64,000 nt of DNA from Pseudomonas viridiflava (GCA_900596015.1 UVIF01000001.1:576513-640512), one strand, 5' to 3'; shown: positions 36,404 to 47,118, counted from the stretch's first letter. Notes: generated by a model not told the origin, from the letters alone. Translations and numbers: made by a program.

Positions 36404-37579
36404 ATGACTAACGATCGAGACCATCGGATCGATTTCTATCGGGGTTTGGCGTTGATCTTCATTTTTTGGGATCACATACCGCAAAACCCCTTGGCCAGCT
36501 TCACGCTGCGCAACTTCGGATTCAGCGACGCCGCAGAAGTGTTCGTGTTCCTCGCCGGCTACGCGGCCGTGCTGGCCTACGGCAAGATCGCGCTGCGCGA
36601 CGGCTACCTGGTCGCCACCGTACGCATACTGCGCCGCGCCTGGGTGTTGTACGTGGTGCACATCTTCCTCCTGGCGGTGCTGATGGGCATCATCTTCGTC
36701 GCCAACAATCATGTCGAAACGCGCGACATGATCCAGGAAATGAACCTCACCTATTTCATTTCCAACCCGCAACAGGCCATGGTCGACGAACTGCTGCTGC
36801 GCTTCAAACCCAATCTGATGGACCCTCTGCCGCTGTACATCGTGTTGCTGCTCGGCCTGCCGATCGTCCTGCCACTGCTGATCAAGCGACCGACGCAGGC
36901 CATCGGTCTGTCATTGCTGCTGTACCTGGCGGTGCAGTGGCTGGGCTGGAACATTCCGGCTCACGACAACGGCCTGTGGTACTTCAACCCCCTGGCCTGG
37001 CAGATGCTGTTCGTGCTGGGTGGCGCCACGGCGCTGCATTCGGCACGCGCGCCAGTCGCGGCGGCTCGCCCGTTGGGCCGCCAGCCGCTGTTTCTCGCGT
37101 GCGCCGCACTGGTGACATTCAGCGCCCTGGTCGCTCTGGGCTGGCGCTGGCCGGTACTGCACGAGGCGCTGGTACCCGGCTGGTTTGGCGAGCTGCTCTA
37201 CCCCATCGACAAGACCAACCTCTCGCCGTCACGCCTTTTGCATTTCGTGGCCCTGGCCTATTGCGTGGCCAAGCTGATACCTCGAGGCGAATGGGTGAAT
37301 CAGCTGCTGGCACGCAAGGTCGCGCTGATGGGACGTTATTCGCTCGAGGTCTTCTGCCTCAGCGTGGTGCTGGCACCGTTGGCCGACATGGCCAATGCCC
37401 TGGCCGACGACGGGCTGGCGATGCAGATTGCCAGTGCGCTAGTGGGCGCGGGCCTGATGCTGGCCCTGGCCGAATGGCTGGAACTGAACAAACGACTGGG
37501 CCGTCCGCGCCCGGAGTTACCGAAGCTTGAGTTGGCGAAGTCCGAACGGCCCGTGGTCGCGCTGGGCAAAGGCCTCTGA
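36404..37579 (+). CDS. OpgC-domain membrane protein
   Basis: 391-residue polytopic membrane protein with about ten hydrophobic segments. The N-terminus (RDHRIDFYRGLALIFIFWDH) and SDAAEVFVFLAGYAAVLAYG are the OpgC/acyltransferase-3-like signature. OpgC proteins succinylate osmoregulated periplasmic glucans; whether this one does is not shown by sequence. A basic, Leu/Glu-rich cytoplasmic tail ends the protein. It converges with nadA with no base between the two stop codons (37579/37580). Confidence 0.88.
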   Translation: MTNDRDHRIDFYRGLALIFIFWDHIPQNPLASFTLRNFGFSDAAEVFVFLAGYAAVLAYGKIALRDGYLVATVRILRRAWVLYVVHIFLLAVLMGIIFVANNHVETRDMIQEMNLTYFISNPQQAMVDELLLRFKPNLMDPLPLYIVLLLGLPIVLPLLIKRPTQAIGLSLLLYLAVQWLGWNIPAHDNGLWYFNPLAWQMLFVLGGATALHSARAPVAAARPLGRQPLFLACAALVTFSALVALGWRWPVLHEALVPGWFGELLYPIDKTNLSPSRLLHFVALAYCVAKLIPRGEWVNQLLARKVALMGRYSLEVFCLSVVLAPLADMANALADDGLAMQIASALVGAGLMLALAEWLELNKRLGRPRPELPKLELAKSERPVVALGKGL

Positions 37580-38638
37580 TCAGGCGTTGCCGGCCAGCTT
37601 CAGGCGCGCGGCCTGGGTAAAGTCCAGCATGCGCTTGAGCGGCCGGATGGCCTGGGGGATCAGCGCTGCATCCACGGTGATTTCGTTGCTGCCCTCGCGC
37701 AGGCACTCCAGGGTGCGCTCCAGGGTGTTCATGGCCATCCACGGGCAATGCGCACAACTGCGACAGGCGGCACCGTTGCCAGCCGTAGGGGCCTCGATCA
37801 GCGTCTTGCCGGGCACGGCCTGCTGCATCTTGTAGAAGATACCGCGGTCGGTGGCGACGATCAGGGTCTGCTGCGGCAAGGTGCGGGCGGCGGCAATCAA
37901 CTGACTGGTCGAGCCCACGGCGTCCGCCAGGGCGATCACTTCGGCCGGCGACTCGGGATGCACCAGAATCGCCGCGTCGGGATACAGCGCACGCATGTCG
38001 GCCAACTGCCGCGCCTTGAACTCTTCGTGAACGATGCAGGCACCGTCCCACATCAACATGTCCGCGCCAGTGTGGGTCTGGATATAGTTGCCCAGGTGCT
38101 TGTCGGGCGCCCAGATGATCTTCTCGCCGTTGTCCATCAGGCTTTCGACGATTTCCAGCGCGCAACTCGAGGTCACCACCCAATCGGCACGGGCTTTCAC
38201 GGCAGCCGAGGTGTTGGCATAGACCACCACGGTGCGTTCGGGATGCTGGTCGCAGAATGCCGAGAACGCATCCACCGGACAGCCCAGGTCCAGCGAACAG
38301 GTCGCTTCCAGGGTCGGCATGAGCACCCGCTTTTCCGGGTTGAGGATCTTTGCCGTTTCACCCATGAACCTGACACCTGCCACCAGCACCGTTCGCGCCG
38401 AGTGCTGATTGCCAAAGCGCGCCATTTCCAGCGAATCGGAAACACAGCCACCGGTTTCCTCTGCCAATGCCTGGATCACCGGATCACAGTAGTAATGGGC
38501 AACCAGAACCGCATCCTGAGCCTTCAGCTCGGCGGCGATGGCGGCACGGTAGTCAGCCTCCTGTTCCGGTGTCAGTGGCCGGGGCTGCTTGGCATCCAGG
38601 TGAGCCTGGACCAGAAGGCGTTCGGATATCTGCGTCAT
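37580..38638 (-). CDS. nadA: Quinolinate synthase NadA
   Basis: 352 residues. Condenses iminoaspartate with dihydroxyacetone phosphate to quinolinate in NAD synthesis, using a 4Fe-4S cluster. The family cysteines are visible in [16 protein letters not shown] and [10 protein letters not shown], and the substrate motif [10 protein letters not shown] is near the N-terminus. The ATG at 38638 gives [11 protein letters not shown]; the open frame extends to 38773 without family resemblance. Monocistronic and convergent with the OpgC-like gene. Confidence 0.96.
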   Translation of the reverse strand: MTQISERLLVQAHLDAKQPRPLTPEQEADYRAAIAAELKAQDAVLVAHYYCDPVIQALAEETGGCVSDSLEMARFGNQHSARTVLVAGVRFMGETAKILNPEKRVLMPTLEATCSLDLGCPVDAFSAFCDQHPERTVVVYANTSAAVKARADWVVTSSCALEIVESLMDNGEKIIWAPDKHLGNYIQTHTGADMLMWDGACIVHEEFKARQLADMRALYPDAAILVHPESPAEVIALADAVGSTSQLIAAARTLPQQTLIVATDRGIFYKMQQAVPGKTLIEAPTAGNGAACRSCAHCPWMAMNTLERTLECLREGSNEITVDAALIPQAIRPLKRMLDFTQAARLKLAGNA

Positions 38639-38828
38639 GGGGCAAGACCTGCGGGCGCTGATGCGCGAAAGTCGAGTATAGGCCGGGCCGGCGACGGCCT
38701 GGGAGTATATGCCCTGGATTTCGTGAGGTTTTTGAGGGCTGGCGCAGGCTACAGAGAAACAAGCCGTTAGCAAAGCCTTATAGAAAGGCTTATAGACGGT
38801 GCAGCCACAACCACCGAATCACAGGCAT

Positions 38829-38862
38829 AAAAAAACCCGCAGCCTTTGCAAGCTGCGGGTTT
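38829..38862 (-). terminator. Intrinsic terminator of tRNA-Lys
   Basis: On the minus strand CCCGCAGC/GCTGCGGG stem with loop TTGCAAAG, followed by seven T. It lies a few bases beyond the tRNA 3' end. Confidence 0.92.
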
Positions 38863-38867
38863 CGAAA

Positions 38868-38943
38868 TGGTGGGTCGTGTGGGATTCGAACCTACGACCA
38901 ATTGGTTAAAAGCCAACTGCTCTACCAACTGAGCTAACGACCC
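38868..38943 (-). tRNA. tRNA-Lys (TTT)
   Basis: 76 bases on the minus strand, GGGTCGTTAGCTCAG start, anticodon TTT in GCTTTTAAC, encoded CCA. Own promoter (38958-38985) and terminator (38829-38862). Confidence 0.98.
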
Positions 38944-38957
38944 GTTTCGTGGGGCGT

Positions 38958-38985
38958 ATAATACCGAATTCTTTCGGTAATTCAA
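38958..38985 (-). promoter_or_regulatory. Sigma-70 promoter of tRNA-Lys
   Basis: Minus strand TTGAAT (38980-38985), 16-base spacer, TATTAT (38958-38963), then GC-rich CGCCCC before the tRNA. Confidence 0.75.
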
Positions 38986-39003
38986 CACCCTACAGAAAAT
39001 AAA

Positions 39004-39690
39004 TCAAAAATAGCGCGTGGGGTCACTCACGCCTGCCGTGGCGAAGCCTTCGGCGCGCAGGCGGCAGCTGTCACACTTGCCACAGGCCTGACCTTGGTCA
39101 TCAGCCTGGTAGCACGATACCGTCAAGCCATAGTCGACACCCAGCGCCACGCCTGCCTTGACGATATCGGCCTTGCTCATGTTCTGCAGCGGCGCCTGTA
39201 TGGTGAAGCCATGGCCCTCCACACCCGCCTTGGTCGCGAGGTTGGCCAGGCGCTCGAAGGCCTCGATGAACTCGGGCCGACAATCCGGATAGCCCGAATA
39301 GTCCACCGCATTGACGCCGATGAAGATGTCACGCGCTTCGAGCACCTCGGCCCAACCCAGGGCCAATGACAGAAACACCGTGTTGCGGGCTGGAACGTAG
39401 GTGACCGGAATACCCTCACCCAGGGTTTCCGGAACGTCGATCGAGGTGTCGGTCAGTGCCGAGCCACCCATGCCATCCAGGTCGAGCCCTATGACCTTGT
39501 GCTGTATTACGCCCAGGTCCCGAGCCACGCGTGCTGCGGCATCGAGCTCGGCCCGATGGCGCTGGCCATAGTCGAAGCTCATGGTATAGCAGGCGTAGCC
39601 CTGGGCCTTGGCCATCGCCACGACAGTGGCGGAATCCAGGCCGCCGGAGAGCAGAATGACTGCCTTTTTCTCGTGTTGGGTATGGTTCAT
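39004..39690 (-). CDS. queC: 7-cyano-7-deazaguanine synthase QueC
   Basis: 228 residues. Converts carboxydeazaguanine to preQ0 in queuosine synthesis, using ATP and ammonia. The PP-loop SGGLDS is at 15-20, and the zinc cysteines form the cluster in [17 protein letters not shown]. The ATG at 39690 is one base after the queE stop codon, so the genes form an operon. The frame runs open upstream to 39834 inside queE. Confidence 0.96.
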   Translation of the reverse strand: MNHTQHEKKAVILLSGGLDSATVVAMAKAQGYACYTMSFDYGQRHRAELDAAARVARDLGVIQHKVIGLDLDGMGGSALTDTSIDVPETLGEGIPVTYVPARNTVFLSLALGWAEVLEARDIFIGVNAVDYSGYPDCRPEFIEAFERLANLATKAGVEGHGFTIQAPLQNMSKADIVKAGVALGVDYGLTVSCYQADDQGQACGKCDSCRLRAEGFATAGVSDPTRYF

Positions 39691-39691
39691 G

Positions 39692-40339
39692 TCAGCGCCC
39701 CGGCTCGTCGTTCCAAAGAAGTTTGTGCAGCTGCATCTGCAGGCGCACCGGCAGGTTGTCGGCCACGATCCAGTCGGCCAGATCGGTAGCGCGCAGTTGA
39801 TCCTTGCTCGGCGAGAACAACACTTCGCCGGCACGACCGTCCAGCCCGTACTGAATCAGCTTGGACACGGCCCAGTCATAGTCCTCGCGCGAGCACAGGA
39901 CAAACTTCACCTGGTCGTTGCGGGTCAGCAGCTCGATGTTCTCGTAACGGTTTCGATGGACTTCGAGGGAACCCGGTGTCTTCAGGTCGAGCACGCGACT
40001 GACCCGAGTATCGACTGCGCTGATGTCGAGCGCGCCGCTGGTTTCCACGGAAACTTCATAGCCGGCATCGCAGAGCCGCTGCATCAATGGGATGGCATTG
40101 GGCTGAGCCAATGGTTCACCTCCGGTGACGCATACATAGCGAGGCTTGTAGCTGGCCACCTGTTCCATGATCGAATCGAGCGTGCGTTGGGTTCCCCCGC
40201 TGAACGCATACGCGCTGTCGCAATATTGGCAGCGCAAAGGGCAGCCGGTCAGGCGTACGAAAACCGTGGGCAAGCCAGCGGTCCGCGTCTCACCCTGCAA
40301 CGAGTAGAAGACTTCGGTAATACGTAGTGTGTCTTGCAT
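39692..40339 (-). CDS. queE: 7-carboxy-7-deazaguanine synthase QueE
   Basis: 215 residues, radical-SAM enzyme making carboxydeazaguanine. The CX3CX2C cluster motif is C33, C37, C40 ([10 protein letters not shown]), followed by VTGGEPL. I chose the ATG at 40339 ([17 protein letters not shown]), the usual start; ATG 40348 is possible. First gene of queE-queC, downstream of cpoB and its terminator. No preQ1-type riboswitch was seen upstream. Confidence 0.96.
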   Translation of the reverse strand: MQDTLRITEVFYSLQGETRTAGLPTVFVRLTGCPLRCQYCDSAYAFSGGTQRTLDSIMEQVASYKPRYVCVTGGEPLAQPNAIPLMQRLCDAGYEVSVETSGALDISAVDTRVSRVLDLKTPGSLEVHRNRYENIELLTRNDQVKFVLCSREDYDWAVSKLIQYGLDGRAGEVLFSPSKDQLRATDLADWIVADNLPVRLQMQLHKLLWNDEPGR

Positions 40340-40454
40340 AGGGTCCACGGGCGTGACAGCGAAACAGGCTGACCGCCTCCGTTGGGCACTTCAGGCGGCC
40401 CGCGATCGCGTGGCCTCAGGAAGCGTGTTCATAAAATGGCGGCAAATTCTAACG

Positions 40455-40482
40455 AAAAAACCCGCGACAGGCGCGGGTTTCT
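40455..40482 (-). terminator. Terminator after cpoB
   Basis: AACCCGCG/CGCGGGTT stem with loop ACAGG; on the minus strand followed by six T. It separates cpoB from queE. Confidence 0.88.
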
Positions 40483-40501
40483 TCGAATCACACGGCAAGC
40501 T

Positions 40502-41338
40502 TCACAATCTTTGCAGGTCTTTCTGCGCCAATTGCGCAGCGGACGTACCCGGATATTGGGTGACTACCTGCTGCAGAATGCCCTTCACCCGGTCGGTGTG
40601 GCCCAGGCGGCGCTCGACGTCGGCCAGCTTGTAGAGCGAATCCGGCACCTTGTTGTGCTTCGGATAGAGCTGGCTGACCTTGGCGAAAGCCTGGCCTGCG
40701 CCCTGCAGGTCACCCTTGGCAAGGTTGACCTCGCCCAGCCAGTACTGGGCGTTGCCCGCATACTGGCTGTTCGGGTATTTGCGCAGGAACGCGGCGAAGG
40801 CCTGGCTGGCCTTGTCGAAATCCTTGGCCTTGATCAGGTCGAAGGCTGCATCGTAATACAGCTTCTCCTTGGCCGGATCGCCAGGCTCGGCGCCTGCGGA
40901 CGACTGGCCGGCAGCCGATGAAGCACCAGCGCCGCTCGAGGCGCCGCTGGCTGAAGAATTATCCGGTTGGGCAGCGGGTGCAGGTGCAACCCCCGAGCCA
41001 ATCCGACGATCGAGTTCCTGATACCGCTCGAGCCCTTCCTGTTTCAGGCGCTGGATATCGTTCTGCTGGACTTCGACCTGACCTCGCAGACGTGCGATGT
41101 CTTCCTGCATTTGCTGCAGTTGCATGAACAGCTCGCCCTGAGCCGAGACAGGCGCTTGCGCGACTGTCCCGGCCGAGGCGCCGTTCGTACCGTAACCTGA
41201 GGGCGGATAGCTGCCACCAACGGCGCCACTGTTACCGTAGCCTCCATTGTTGTTGCTATCGACCACAGGCACCGCGCCCCAAGCCATTACAGGCAGGGCG
41301 AAAGCCAGAACAGTTACAGCACGACGGCACGTTCGCAT
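40502..41338 (-). CDS. cpoB: Cell division coordinator CpoB (YbgF)
   Basis: 278 residues, periplasmic. Signal peptide of about 21-22 residues ending AWGA. A Gly/Asn/Ser-rich stretch and a trimerising coiled coil follow (LFMQLQQMQEDIARLRGQVEVQQNDIQRL, read in two parts at about 70-98). A Ser/Ala-rich linker at about 118-150 leads to C-terminal TPR repeats (YYDAAFDLIKAKDFDKASQAF and repeats). Links Tol-Pal constriction to peptidoglycan synthesis. Last gene of the tol-pal cluster. Confidence 0.95.
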   Translation of the reverse strand: MRTCRRAVTVLAFALPVMAWGAVPVVDSNNNGGYGNSGAVGGSYPPSGYGTNGASAGTVAQAPVSAQGELFMQLQQMQEDIARLRGQVEVQQNDIQRLKQEGLERYQELDRRIGSGVAPAPAAQPDNSSASGASSGAGASSAAGQSSAGAEPGDPAKEKLYYDAAFDLIKAKDFDKASQAFAAFLRKYPNSQYAGNAQYWLGEVNLAKGDLQGAGQAFAKVSQLYPKHNKVPDSLYKLADVERRLGHTDRVKGILQQVVTQYPGTSAAQLAQKDLQRL

Positions 41339-41344
41339 GACGAA

Positions 41345-41848
41345 TTACTTACGCAGTTCGACGCGACGGTTCTGAGCCCACGACTGCTCGTCGTTGCCAG
41401 TAGCCACTGGACGCTCTTCACCGTAGGAAACCAGTTCCAGCTGAGCTGGCGAAACGCCCTGCAGTACCAGGTAACGCTGAACGGCCTTGGCGCGACGCTC
41501 GCCCAGTGCCAGGTTGTACTCACGAGTACCACGCTCGTCGGTGTTACCTTCCAGAACGACGCGAGCGCCGTTGGCTTTCAGGTCCTTGGCATGAACGTCC
41601 AGAGCGCGCATGGCTTCTGGCTTCAGGTCCGAGCTGTCGTATTCGAAGTAGAAGGTGGTGATTGCGCGCAGAGCAGCTTCTTCGCTCAGGGAACCGTCAA
41701 CGGCACCGGTGTTTGCGCCGTAACCAGCGTTAGGGTCGACAGCAGCGCCGCCTTGACCAGCATCTTCGCCGCCTTTGGACGAGCAACCTACAGCTACGGA
41801 CAAGGCCAGGGCCAGCGCAGCGAACTTACCAAACTTCAGCATTTCCAT
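41345..41848 (-). CDS. pal: Peptidoglycan-associated lipoprotein Pal (OprL)
   Basis: 167 residues. Lipobox VAVGC places the lipidated cysteine at 22. The OmpA-like domain has the diaminopimelate-binding block [19 protein letters not shown]. The start at 41848 (MEMLKFGKF) has AGGAG 7 bases upstream, which decides it against the longer frame. Six bases before cpoB. Confidence 0.97.
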   Translation of the reverse strand: MEMLKFGKFAALALALSVAVGCSSKGGEDAGQGGAAVDPNAGYGANTGAVDGSLSEEAALRAITTFYFEYDSSDLKPEAMRALDVHAKDLKANGARVVLEGNTDERGTREYNLALGERRAKAVQRYLVLQGVSPAQLELVSYGEERPVATGNDEQSWAQNRRVELRK

Positions 41849-41900
41849 CGTGAAACTCCTAATGAACCCCAATGTGTTAAGTACAACGTATTACGCCGCG

Positions 41901-43205
41901 TCAGTTCAGGTAAGGGGACCAGGACGGTTCTCTGACTTCGCCTTGAGCGGTAGGAAGCGGGAGCCTCACGCGGCCGTTTAGCGACACGAGCATCAAGACT
42001 CCCCGGCCCTGCTGGCGGGTGGCGTAGATTACCATGGTGCCGTTGGGCGCAACAGTAGGCGACTCATCAAGAGTTGAATCTGTGAGGATCTTTACGCTTC
42101 CGCGCTCCAAGTCCTGCGCCGCCACCTTGAAATTGGTGAAACCATCTTGCCGATGGATCATTACAAGGGTCTTTTCGTCAGCCGAAAGTTTCGGGTTGGC
42201 ATTGTAGTTGCCCACGAACGTCACACGCTCGGCATTGGCGCCACCGGATGTGCTGGTCTTGTAGATCTGTGGCTTGCCGCCACGGTCCGAGGTGAAGTAC
42301 AGGGTCGAACCGTCCTTGCCCCAGAAGGGTTCGGTATCGATGGCCGGGCTGTTGGTCACGCGGGTCAGCGCGCGCGACGCCAGGTTCATCACGTAGATCT
42401 CCGGGTTGCCGTCCTTGGACAGCACCAGTGCCAGGCGATTGCCGTCCGGTGAGAACGCCGGTGCGCCGTTCAGGCCTTCGAAGTTGGTCAACTGCTCGCG
42501 GCGACCGGTGTCGACATTCTGTAGGAAGATCCGCGGACGGCGCTGTTCGAACGATACATAGGCGATGTTGCGGCCGTTGGGCGAGTAGCGCGGCGACAGG
42601 ATCGGCTCGCGCGACTGCAACAGGGTCACCGCACGGGCGCCGTCGTAGTCCGAACGCTGCAGGGTGTAGCGAGTGGCATTGGTGCCGGCCCGTTCGGCAG
42701 TCACGTAGAGCATGCGCGTGGAGAACGCACCCTTGATCCCGGTCAGCTTCTCGAACGACTGGTCGGAGATGAAGTGAGCCATGTCGCGCAGCTGGTCGGT
42801 GGTGCCGGAAACGCTGCCGGTCAATACTTGTTGCTGCGTGTTGACGTTGAGCAGCGCGTATTGCACCTGCAAGCGGCCACCGGCCGGCGTGATGCTGCCG
42901 ACCATGACGTACTGGGCACCCAGCGCCTGCCAGTCGCGGTAGATGACTTCGCTGGCCTGGGACGGCTGGCTGATCATGTTCTGCGGTGGAATGGGTGCGT
43001 AGTAGCCCGAGTTGCGCAAGTCGTTGCCGACGATCTCGGCAATGTTGTCAGGCAATACGCTGCCGCCCTGGAAACCGAACGGCACGACGGCAATCGGCGT
43101 GGCGCGGTCGGCACCGCTGGTGACCAGAATGTTCTTTTCGTCCGCAGAGGCCATACCGGCTGCGCAGCAAAGGACGACGAGCAGTCCTCGAAGAAGGTTA
43201 ATCAC
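41901..43205 (-). CDS. tolB: Tol-Pal translocation protein TolB
   Basis: 434 residues, periplasmic. It starts with GTG at 43205, overlapping the tolA stop (GTGA). Signal peptide ends at AGMASA. The N-terminal domain is followed by beta-propeller repeats with the recurring pattern [38 protein letters not shown]. It links Pal to the TolQRA motor. Confidence 0.97.
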   Translation of the reverse strand: MINLLRGLLVVLCCAAGMASADEKNILVTSGADRATPIAVVPFGFQGGSVLPDNIAEIVGNDLRNSGYYAPIPPQNMISQPSQASEVIYRDWQALGAQYVMVGSITPAGGRLQVQYALLNVNTQQQVLTGSVSGTTDQLRDMAHFISDQSFEKLTGIKGAFSTRMLYVTAERAGTNATRYTLQRSDYDGARAVTLLQSREPILSPRYSPNGRNIAYVSFEQRRPRIFLQNVDTGRREQLTNFEGLNGAPAFSPDGNRLALVLSKDGNPEIYVMNLASRALTRVTNSPAIDTEPFWGKDGSTLYFTSDRGGKPQIYKTSTSGGANAERVTFVGNYNANPKLSADEKTLVMIHRQDGFTNFKVAAQDLERGSVKILTDSTLDESPTVAPNGTMVIYATRQQGRGVLMLVSLNGRVRLPLPTAQGEVREPSWSPYLN

Positions 43206-44299
43206 AAGGCAAGATCCTCAGGTGTAAATGTCATCTTGAAGGAACGATAGGGGTTGAAGTCAGCTGGTTTCAAACCCTGCATTTCCGTTAAACGGCCAAT
43301 GTTCTTGACCGCGGCAACCGCCGAACTGTCGAAGGGACCATCGCCGCTGGAGCGTGAAACGCTGACATTGGTAACGGTGCCATCGGGCAACATGTTGATC
43401 TGCAATACCACGGTCATGTTCTTGCGTGCCGAAGGCGGTCGCGCCCACCCTTCGGCTGCTCGCGAGCGGATCAGATCGTCGAAGTTGCCTGCGACTTCAT
43501 CCCCCTGCTCATCGGCGAGTGCCTGCTGGCGTTCGGGCTTGTCGGAAAGCAGATCGGCCAGTGCCTGCGCCTTCTTGTCCTCCGCTGCCTTGCGAGCTGC
43601 ATCCTGAGCCTTCTTCTTCGCGGCATCGGCCGCAGCTTTCTTCTTCGCGTCCTCGGCGGCTTTCTTCTTCGCTTCCTCGGCCGCAGTGGCCTTCTTGGCG
43701 TCGTCTTCGGCTTTCTTCTTGGCGTCTTCGGCGGCCTTTTTCTTGGCGTCCTCGGCAGCCTTCTTCTTGGCGTCCTCGGCCGCTTCCTTCTTGGCCTCTT
43801 CCTGCTCGGCCTTCTTCTTGGCGATGTCGGCCAGCTCGCTCTTCTTGGCTTCGGCCGCTTTTTCAGCAGCTTCGGCCTTGGCCGCCTCAGCCTTGGCCGC
43901 TGCTGCAGAGGCAGCATCCGCCTTGGCGGCAGCATCGGCCTTTTTGGCTTCGTCGGCCTTCTTCGCCGCTTCGGCCTTTTGAGCGGTTTCCTCTTTCTTT
44001 TGTTCCGCAGCCTTGATGGCTTCCTGTTCCAGCTTCTTGGTCTCCATCTGCTCGACTTCGGTCTGCCGCGCAGCAGACTTCTTCGCCTCGCCTGCCAGTT
44101 TCTGGTTGGTCTGGGTAGTGGCCTGGCTCTTGGACTTGAGCTGATAGAGCGTAGCCTGCACGATGGGTCGCGCTTCAGGCAGTTCGGGCGTCATGGCGAA
44201 ACTGACGAACAGCATCCCGAAGATCAGCACGTGCAGGGCTACCGCCCAGACCGTGGGCCAGAAGAAGCTTTCCGAGGCTGAATGCTCTCGCTTTCGCAT
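43202..44299 (-). CDS. tolA: Tol-Pal protein TolA
   Basis: 365 residues. One transmembrane helix near 15-35 ([20 protein letters not shown]) anchors it. Residues about 70-265 are an Ala/Lys/Glu-rich helix built of near-repeats of AAEDAKKK, and the C-terminal globular domain (from about 270) binds TolB and Pal. The gene overlaps tolR by one base and tolB by four, so translation is coupled. The low-complexity helix creates long spurious frames on the other strand. Confidence 0.96.
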   Translation of the reverse strand: MRKREHSASESFFWPTVWAVALHVLIFGMLFVSFAMTPELPEARPIVQATLYQLKSKSQATTQTNQKLAGEAKKSAARQTEVEQMETKKLEQEAIKAAEQKKEETAQKAEAAKKADEAKKADAAAKADAASAAAAKAEAAKAEAAEKAAEAKKSELADIAKKKAEQEEAKKEAAEDAKKKAAEDAKKKAAEDAKKKAEDDAKKATAAEEAKKKAAEDAKKKAAADAAKKKAQDAARKAAEDKKAQALADLLSDKPERQQALADEQGDEVAGNFDDLIRSRAAEGWARPPSARKNMTVVLQINMLPDGTVTNVSVSRSSGDGPFDSSAVAAVKNIGRLTEMQGLKPADFNPYRSFKMTFTPEDLAL

Positions 44300-44754
44300 C
44301 AGGGGGCCTCGGTAATCAAGCCAACGTTACCGACACCTGCCTGCTGCAAACCACCCATGGCGCCCATGACAGCCCCGTAATCCACGGTCTTGTCACCGCG
44401 AATGAAGACCTGGGTCTTCTTGCCGCTGGCATTGCCCTGGTTGATGATCGCGGTGGCGGCCTGGGTCATCTGCGCCAGCGTCATGGCCTTGTCCTGCTGC
44501 TTTTCAGTGTCTACTTCCTTGCCGACGTTCCAGTAGTAGGTCTTGTCGGCCTTGATGGAAATGGTGAGCACCTGAGTGTTGTTGTCCTGCGGCAACGCTT
44601 CGCTGGAAACCTTGGGCAGATCGACCTTCACACCTTGGTTGATCATCGGAGCGGTAACCATGAAGATGACCAGCAGTACCAACATCACGTCGATGTAGGG
44701 CACCACGTTCATCTCGGCGACCGGCTTGCGTTTTGGGCGACGACCTCGAGTCAT
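44299..44754 (-). CDS. tolR: Tol-Pal motor protein TolR
   Basis: 151 residues, ExbD/TolR family. One transmembrane helix carries the essential aspartate (VVPYIDVMLVLLVIF). I chose the ATG at 44754, preceded by AGGGA. A GTG at 44772 overlapping the tolQ stop would add six residues and is possible. Works with TolQ as the proton-driven motor. Confidence 0.95.
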   Translation of the reverse strand: MTRGRRPKRKPVAEMNVVPYIDVMLVLLVIFMVTAPMINQGVKVDLPKVSSEALPQDNNTQVLTISIKADKTYYWNVGKEVDTEKQQDKAMTLAQMTQAATAIINQGNASGKKTQVFIRGDKTVDYGAVMGAMGGLQQAGVGNVGLITEAP

Positions 44755-44768
44755 TGGGTTATCCCTGC

Positions 44769-45464
44769 TCACTCTTCGCTGGTGTGCACTTTACGGTGCA
44801 GGATGGCCTGGAACTCGTCAGCGAACGTGTAGTAGCGGTTGATCAGGGTTTCGCTGCGGGCAGCGAAACGGTTGTAGGCGATGACGGCCGGAATCGCTGC
44901 GAACAGGCCGATGGCCGTGGCAATCAGTGCTTCGGCAATACCTGGCGCAACGGTGGCCAGAGTCGCCTGCTGGGCCGAGGCGAGGCCGCGGAACGAGTTC
45001 ATGATGCCCCATACGGTACCGAACAGGCCCACGTAAGGGCTGGTGGAACCGACGGTTGCCAGGAATGGCAGGCCCTGTTCGAGCTTCTCTTCCTCGCGCG
45101 AAATCGCCACGCGCATGGCGCGCCCCACCCCCTCCATCACGGCATCGGGATCCACACCCTGCTGCTGGCGCAGACGGGAAAACTCCTTGAAGCCGGCGCG
45201 AAAGATCTGCTCGACACCCGAATCCGGGTCGGGATTGCTGCCAGCCTGACGGTACAGCTTGGACAGGTCGATGCCCGACCAGAAGCGTTCCTCGAAGCTG
45301 TCCAGGGCACGACGACCGGCGCGCAGCATCGAGCTGCGCTGAAAGATCATGACCCACGAGGTGACCGAGGCGGCCACCAGAATAAGCATTACCAACTGCA
45401 CCACGACACTGGCATTGCTGACCAAACTCCACATGGAGGTATGGTCGACGACGTTAGCTTCCAC
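44769..45464 (-). CDS. tolQ: Tol-Pal motor protein TolQ
   Basis: 231 residues, ExbB/TolQ family, three transmembrane helices (SVVVQLVMLILVAASVTSWV; SPYVGLFGTVWGIMNSF region; EALIATAIGLFAAIPAVIAY). It starts with GTG at 45464, supported by AGGAG seven bases upstream. Two-base gap to ybgC. Confidence 0.96.
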   Translation of the reverse strand: MEANVVDHTSMWSLVSNASVVVQLVMLILVAASVTSWVMIFQRSSMLRAGRRALDSFEERFWSGIDLSKLYRQAGSNPDPDSGVEQIFRAGFKEFSRLRQQQGVDPDAVMEGVGRAMRVAISREEEKLEQGLPFLATVGSTSPYVGLFGTVWGIMNSFRGLASAQQATLATVAPGIAEALIATAIGLFAAIPAVIAYNRFAARSETLINRYYTFADEFQAILHRKVHTSEE

Positions 45465-45466
45465 GC

Positions 45467-45922
45467 TTAATCTCCTGCATTGGATTGTTTGCCCAGGCCG
45501 CCCGCGTCGGCAAGGGCCGCACGCAAGGCTGGGGGAATGGCCCGGGGTCTGAAGTTATCGGCGCGCACACAGGCCACCATGAACTGCCCTTCGCAGAGCA
45601 GCGTTGTATCTTTCACACGCCAGACCTGCTGTTTGAAACGCAGGCTGGCGCGATTCAATTCGGTTATTTCGGCGGTCACCGTCAGCTCGTCGTCCAACCG
45701 CGCCGGCGCATGGTAGCGCGCCTCTGCCGAATGCACGACGAACAGCAGGTTCTCACCTGCCAGCTGCGACTGGACGAAACCCAGCGCACGCAGGTGCTCG
45801 GTACGAGCCCGCTCCATGAATTTCAGGTAATTGACGTAGTAGACGACGCCGCCGGCATCGGTGTCTTCGTAATAGACCCGACACGGATGGGCGAACGCCT
45901 GAACCCCGTTTTGCGCGCGCAT
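45467..45922 (-). CDS. ybgC: Acyl-CoA thioesterase YbgC
   Basis: 151 residues, hot-dog fold. The signature [19 protein letters not shown] contains the catalytic aspartate of the 4-hydroxybenzoyl-CoA thioesterase type. Hydrolyses acyl-CoA or acyl-ACP; interacts with phospholipid synthesis proteins in E. coli. First gene of the tol-pal operon, with GAGGAG somewhat far (about 13 bases) upstream. Confidence 0.95.
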   Translation of the reverse strand: MRAQNGVQAFAHPCRVYYEDTDAGGVVYYVNYLKFMERARTEHLRALGFVQSQLAGENLLFVVHSAEARYHAPARLDDELTVTAEITELNRASLRFKQQVWRVKDTTLLCEGQFMVACVRADNFRPRAIPPALRAALADAGGLGKQSNAGD

Positions 45923-46062
45923 ACTCTAGTGCTTACTCCTCAGGTTGCCAATCCGCCCAGGCAACTGTTTTTTCGTCGCGTGTGCAGGCAAAGCCCATGC
46001 AAAAGCTGCGTCAGCCCCTAGGACCACGCAAAGCCGAATTAGGTCGCTGCGCGATGCGCCTT

Positions 46063-47118
46063 TCATGCGTCGATTTCTTCGGACAAGGCATCGCTGCCCG
46101 GCATGTCACCCAGCCGGTTGGGAATGTTCAGACCGAAATGCAGGTAGGCGTGGCGAGTCACGACCCGGCCGCGCGGGGTACGCATGATGTAGCCCTGCTG
46201 AATGAGATAAGGTTCCAGGACGTCCTCGATGGTGTGGCGCTCTTCGCTGATCGCTGCGGCAAGACTGTCGACGCCCACCGGGCCACCGTCGAACTTCTCG
46301 ATCATGGTCAGCAGCAGCCGGCGATCCTGGTGGTCGAAGCCGCGCTCGTCGACGTCGAGCATGTTCAGCGCCAGGTCGGCGATGGGCTTGGTGATGTGCC
46401 CTTTGCCACGCACCTGGGCGAAGTCGCGCACACGACGCAGCAGGCGATTGGCGATTCGCGGGGTGCCGCGGGCACGGCGGGCAATCTCGAAGGCACCTTC
46501 GTCCTCGATCTCCAGGTTGAGGATATTGCCCGAACGACTGACGATGGTTGCCAGGTCCGCGGTGCTGTAGAACTCCAGGCGCTGGACGATACCGAAGCGG
46601 TCGCGCAGCGGATTGGTCAGCATGCCCGCCCTGGTGGTGGCCCCAACCAGGGTGAACGGTGGCAGATCGAGCTTGATGGAACGTGCCGCGGGACCTTCGC
46701 CGATCATGATGTCGAGCTGGAAATCCTCCATGGCCGGATACAGGACTTCCTCGACGATGGGCGACAACCGATGGATCTCGTCGATGAACAGCACGTCGTG
46801 GGGTTCCAGGTTGGTCAGCAAGGCAGCCAGATCGCCCGGCCGCTCCAGCACCGGTCCCGACGTGCTCTTGATCGACACGCCCATTTCCTGGGCAATGATA
46901 TTGGCCAGGGTTGTCTTGCCCAGTCCGGGCGGGCCGAAGATCAAGGTGTGATCCAGGGATTCACTGCGCCCGCGCGCGGCCTGGATGAACAGCTCCATCT
47001 GCTCGCGCACGGTGGGCTGGCCAATGTAGTCGGCCAGGCTGAGCGGGCGGATGGCCCGGTCCTGTACTTCTTCTCGATCGCGGCCGGTGGCGGCGATCAG
47101 ACGGTCGGCTTCGATCAC
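46063..47118 (-). CDS. ruvB: Holliday junction helicase subunit RuvB
   Basis: 351 residues. AAA+ motor for branch migration. Walker [10 protein letters not shown] is at 62-70, Walker [12 protein letters not shown], sensor 1 and the arginine-finger region [18 protein letters not shown] are present, and a winged-helix C-terminus follows. The start codon abuts the ruvA stop with no gap. Confidence 0.97.
   Translation of the reverse strand: MIEADRLIAATGRDREEVQDRAIRPLSLADYIGQPTVREQMELFIQAARGRSESLDHTLIFGPPGLGKTTLANIIAQEMGVSIKSTSGPVLERPGDLAALLTNLEPHDVLFIDEIHRLSPIVEEVLYPAMEDFQLDIMIGEGPAARSIKLDLPPFTLVGATTRAGMLTNPLRDRFGIVQRLEFYSTADLATIVSRSGNILNLEIEDEGAFEIARRARGTPRIANRLLRRVRDFAQVRGKGHITKPIADLALNMLDVDERGFDHQDRRLLLTMIEKFDGGPVGVDSLAAAISEERHTIEDVLEPYLIQQGYIMRTPRGRVVTRHAYLHFGLNIPNRLGDMPGSDALSEEIDA

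Noticed and set aside
40340..40500. preQ1 riboswitch upstream of queE
   Set aside because: No aptamer-like blocks seen; the region holds only the cpoB terminator and ordinary sequence.
43686..43982. Very hydrophobic + strand frame (Phe/Leu/Ala/Ser repeats) resembling a membrane protein
   Set aside because: It is the mirror of the Ala/Lys/Glu repeat region of tolA; hydrophobicity follows from the complementary codons.
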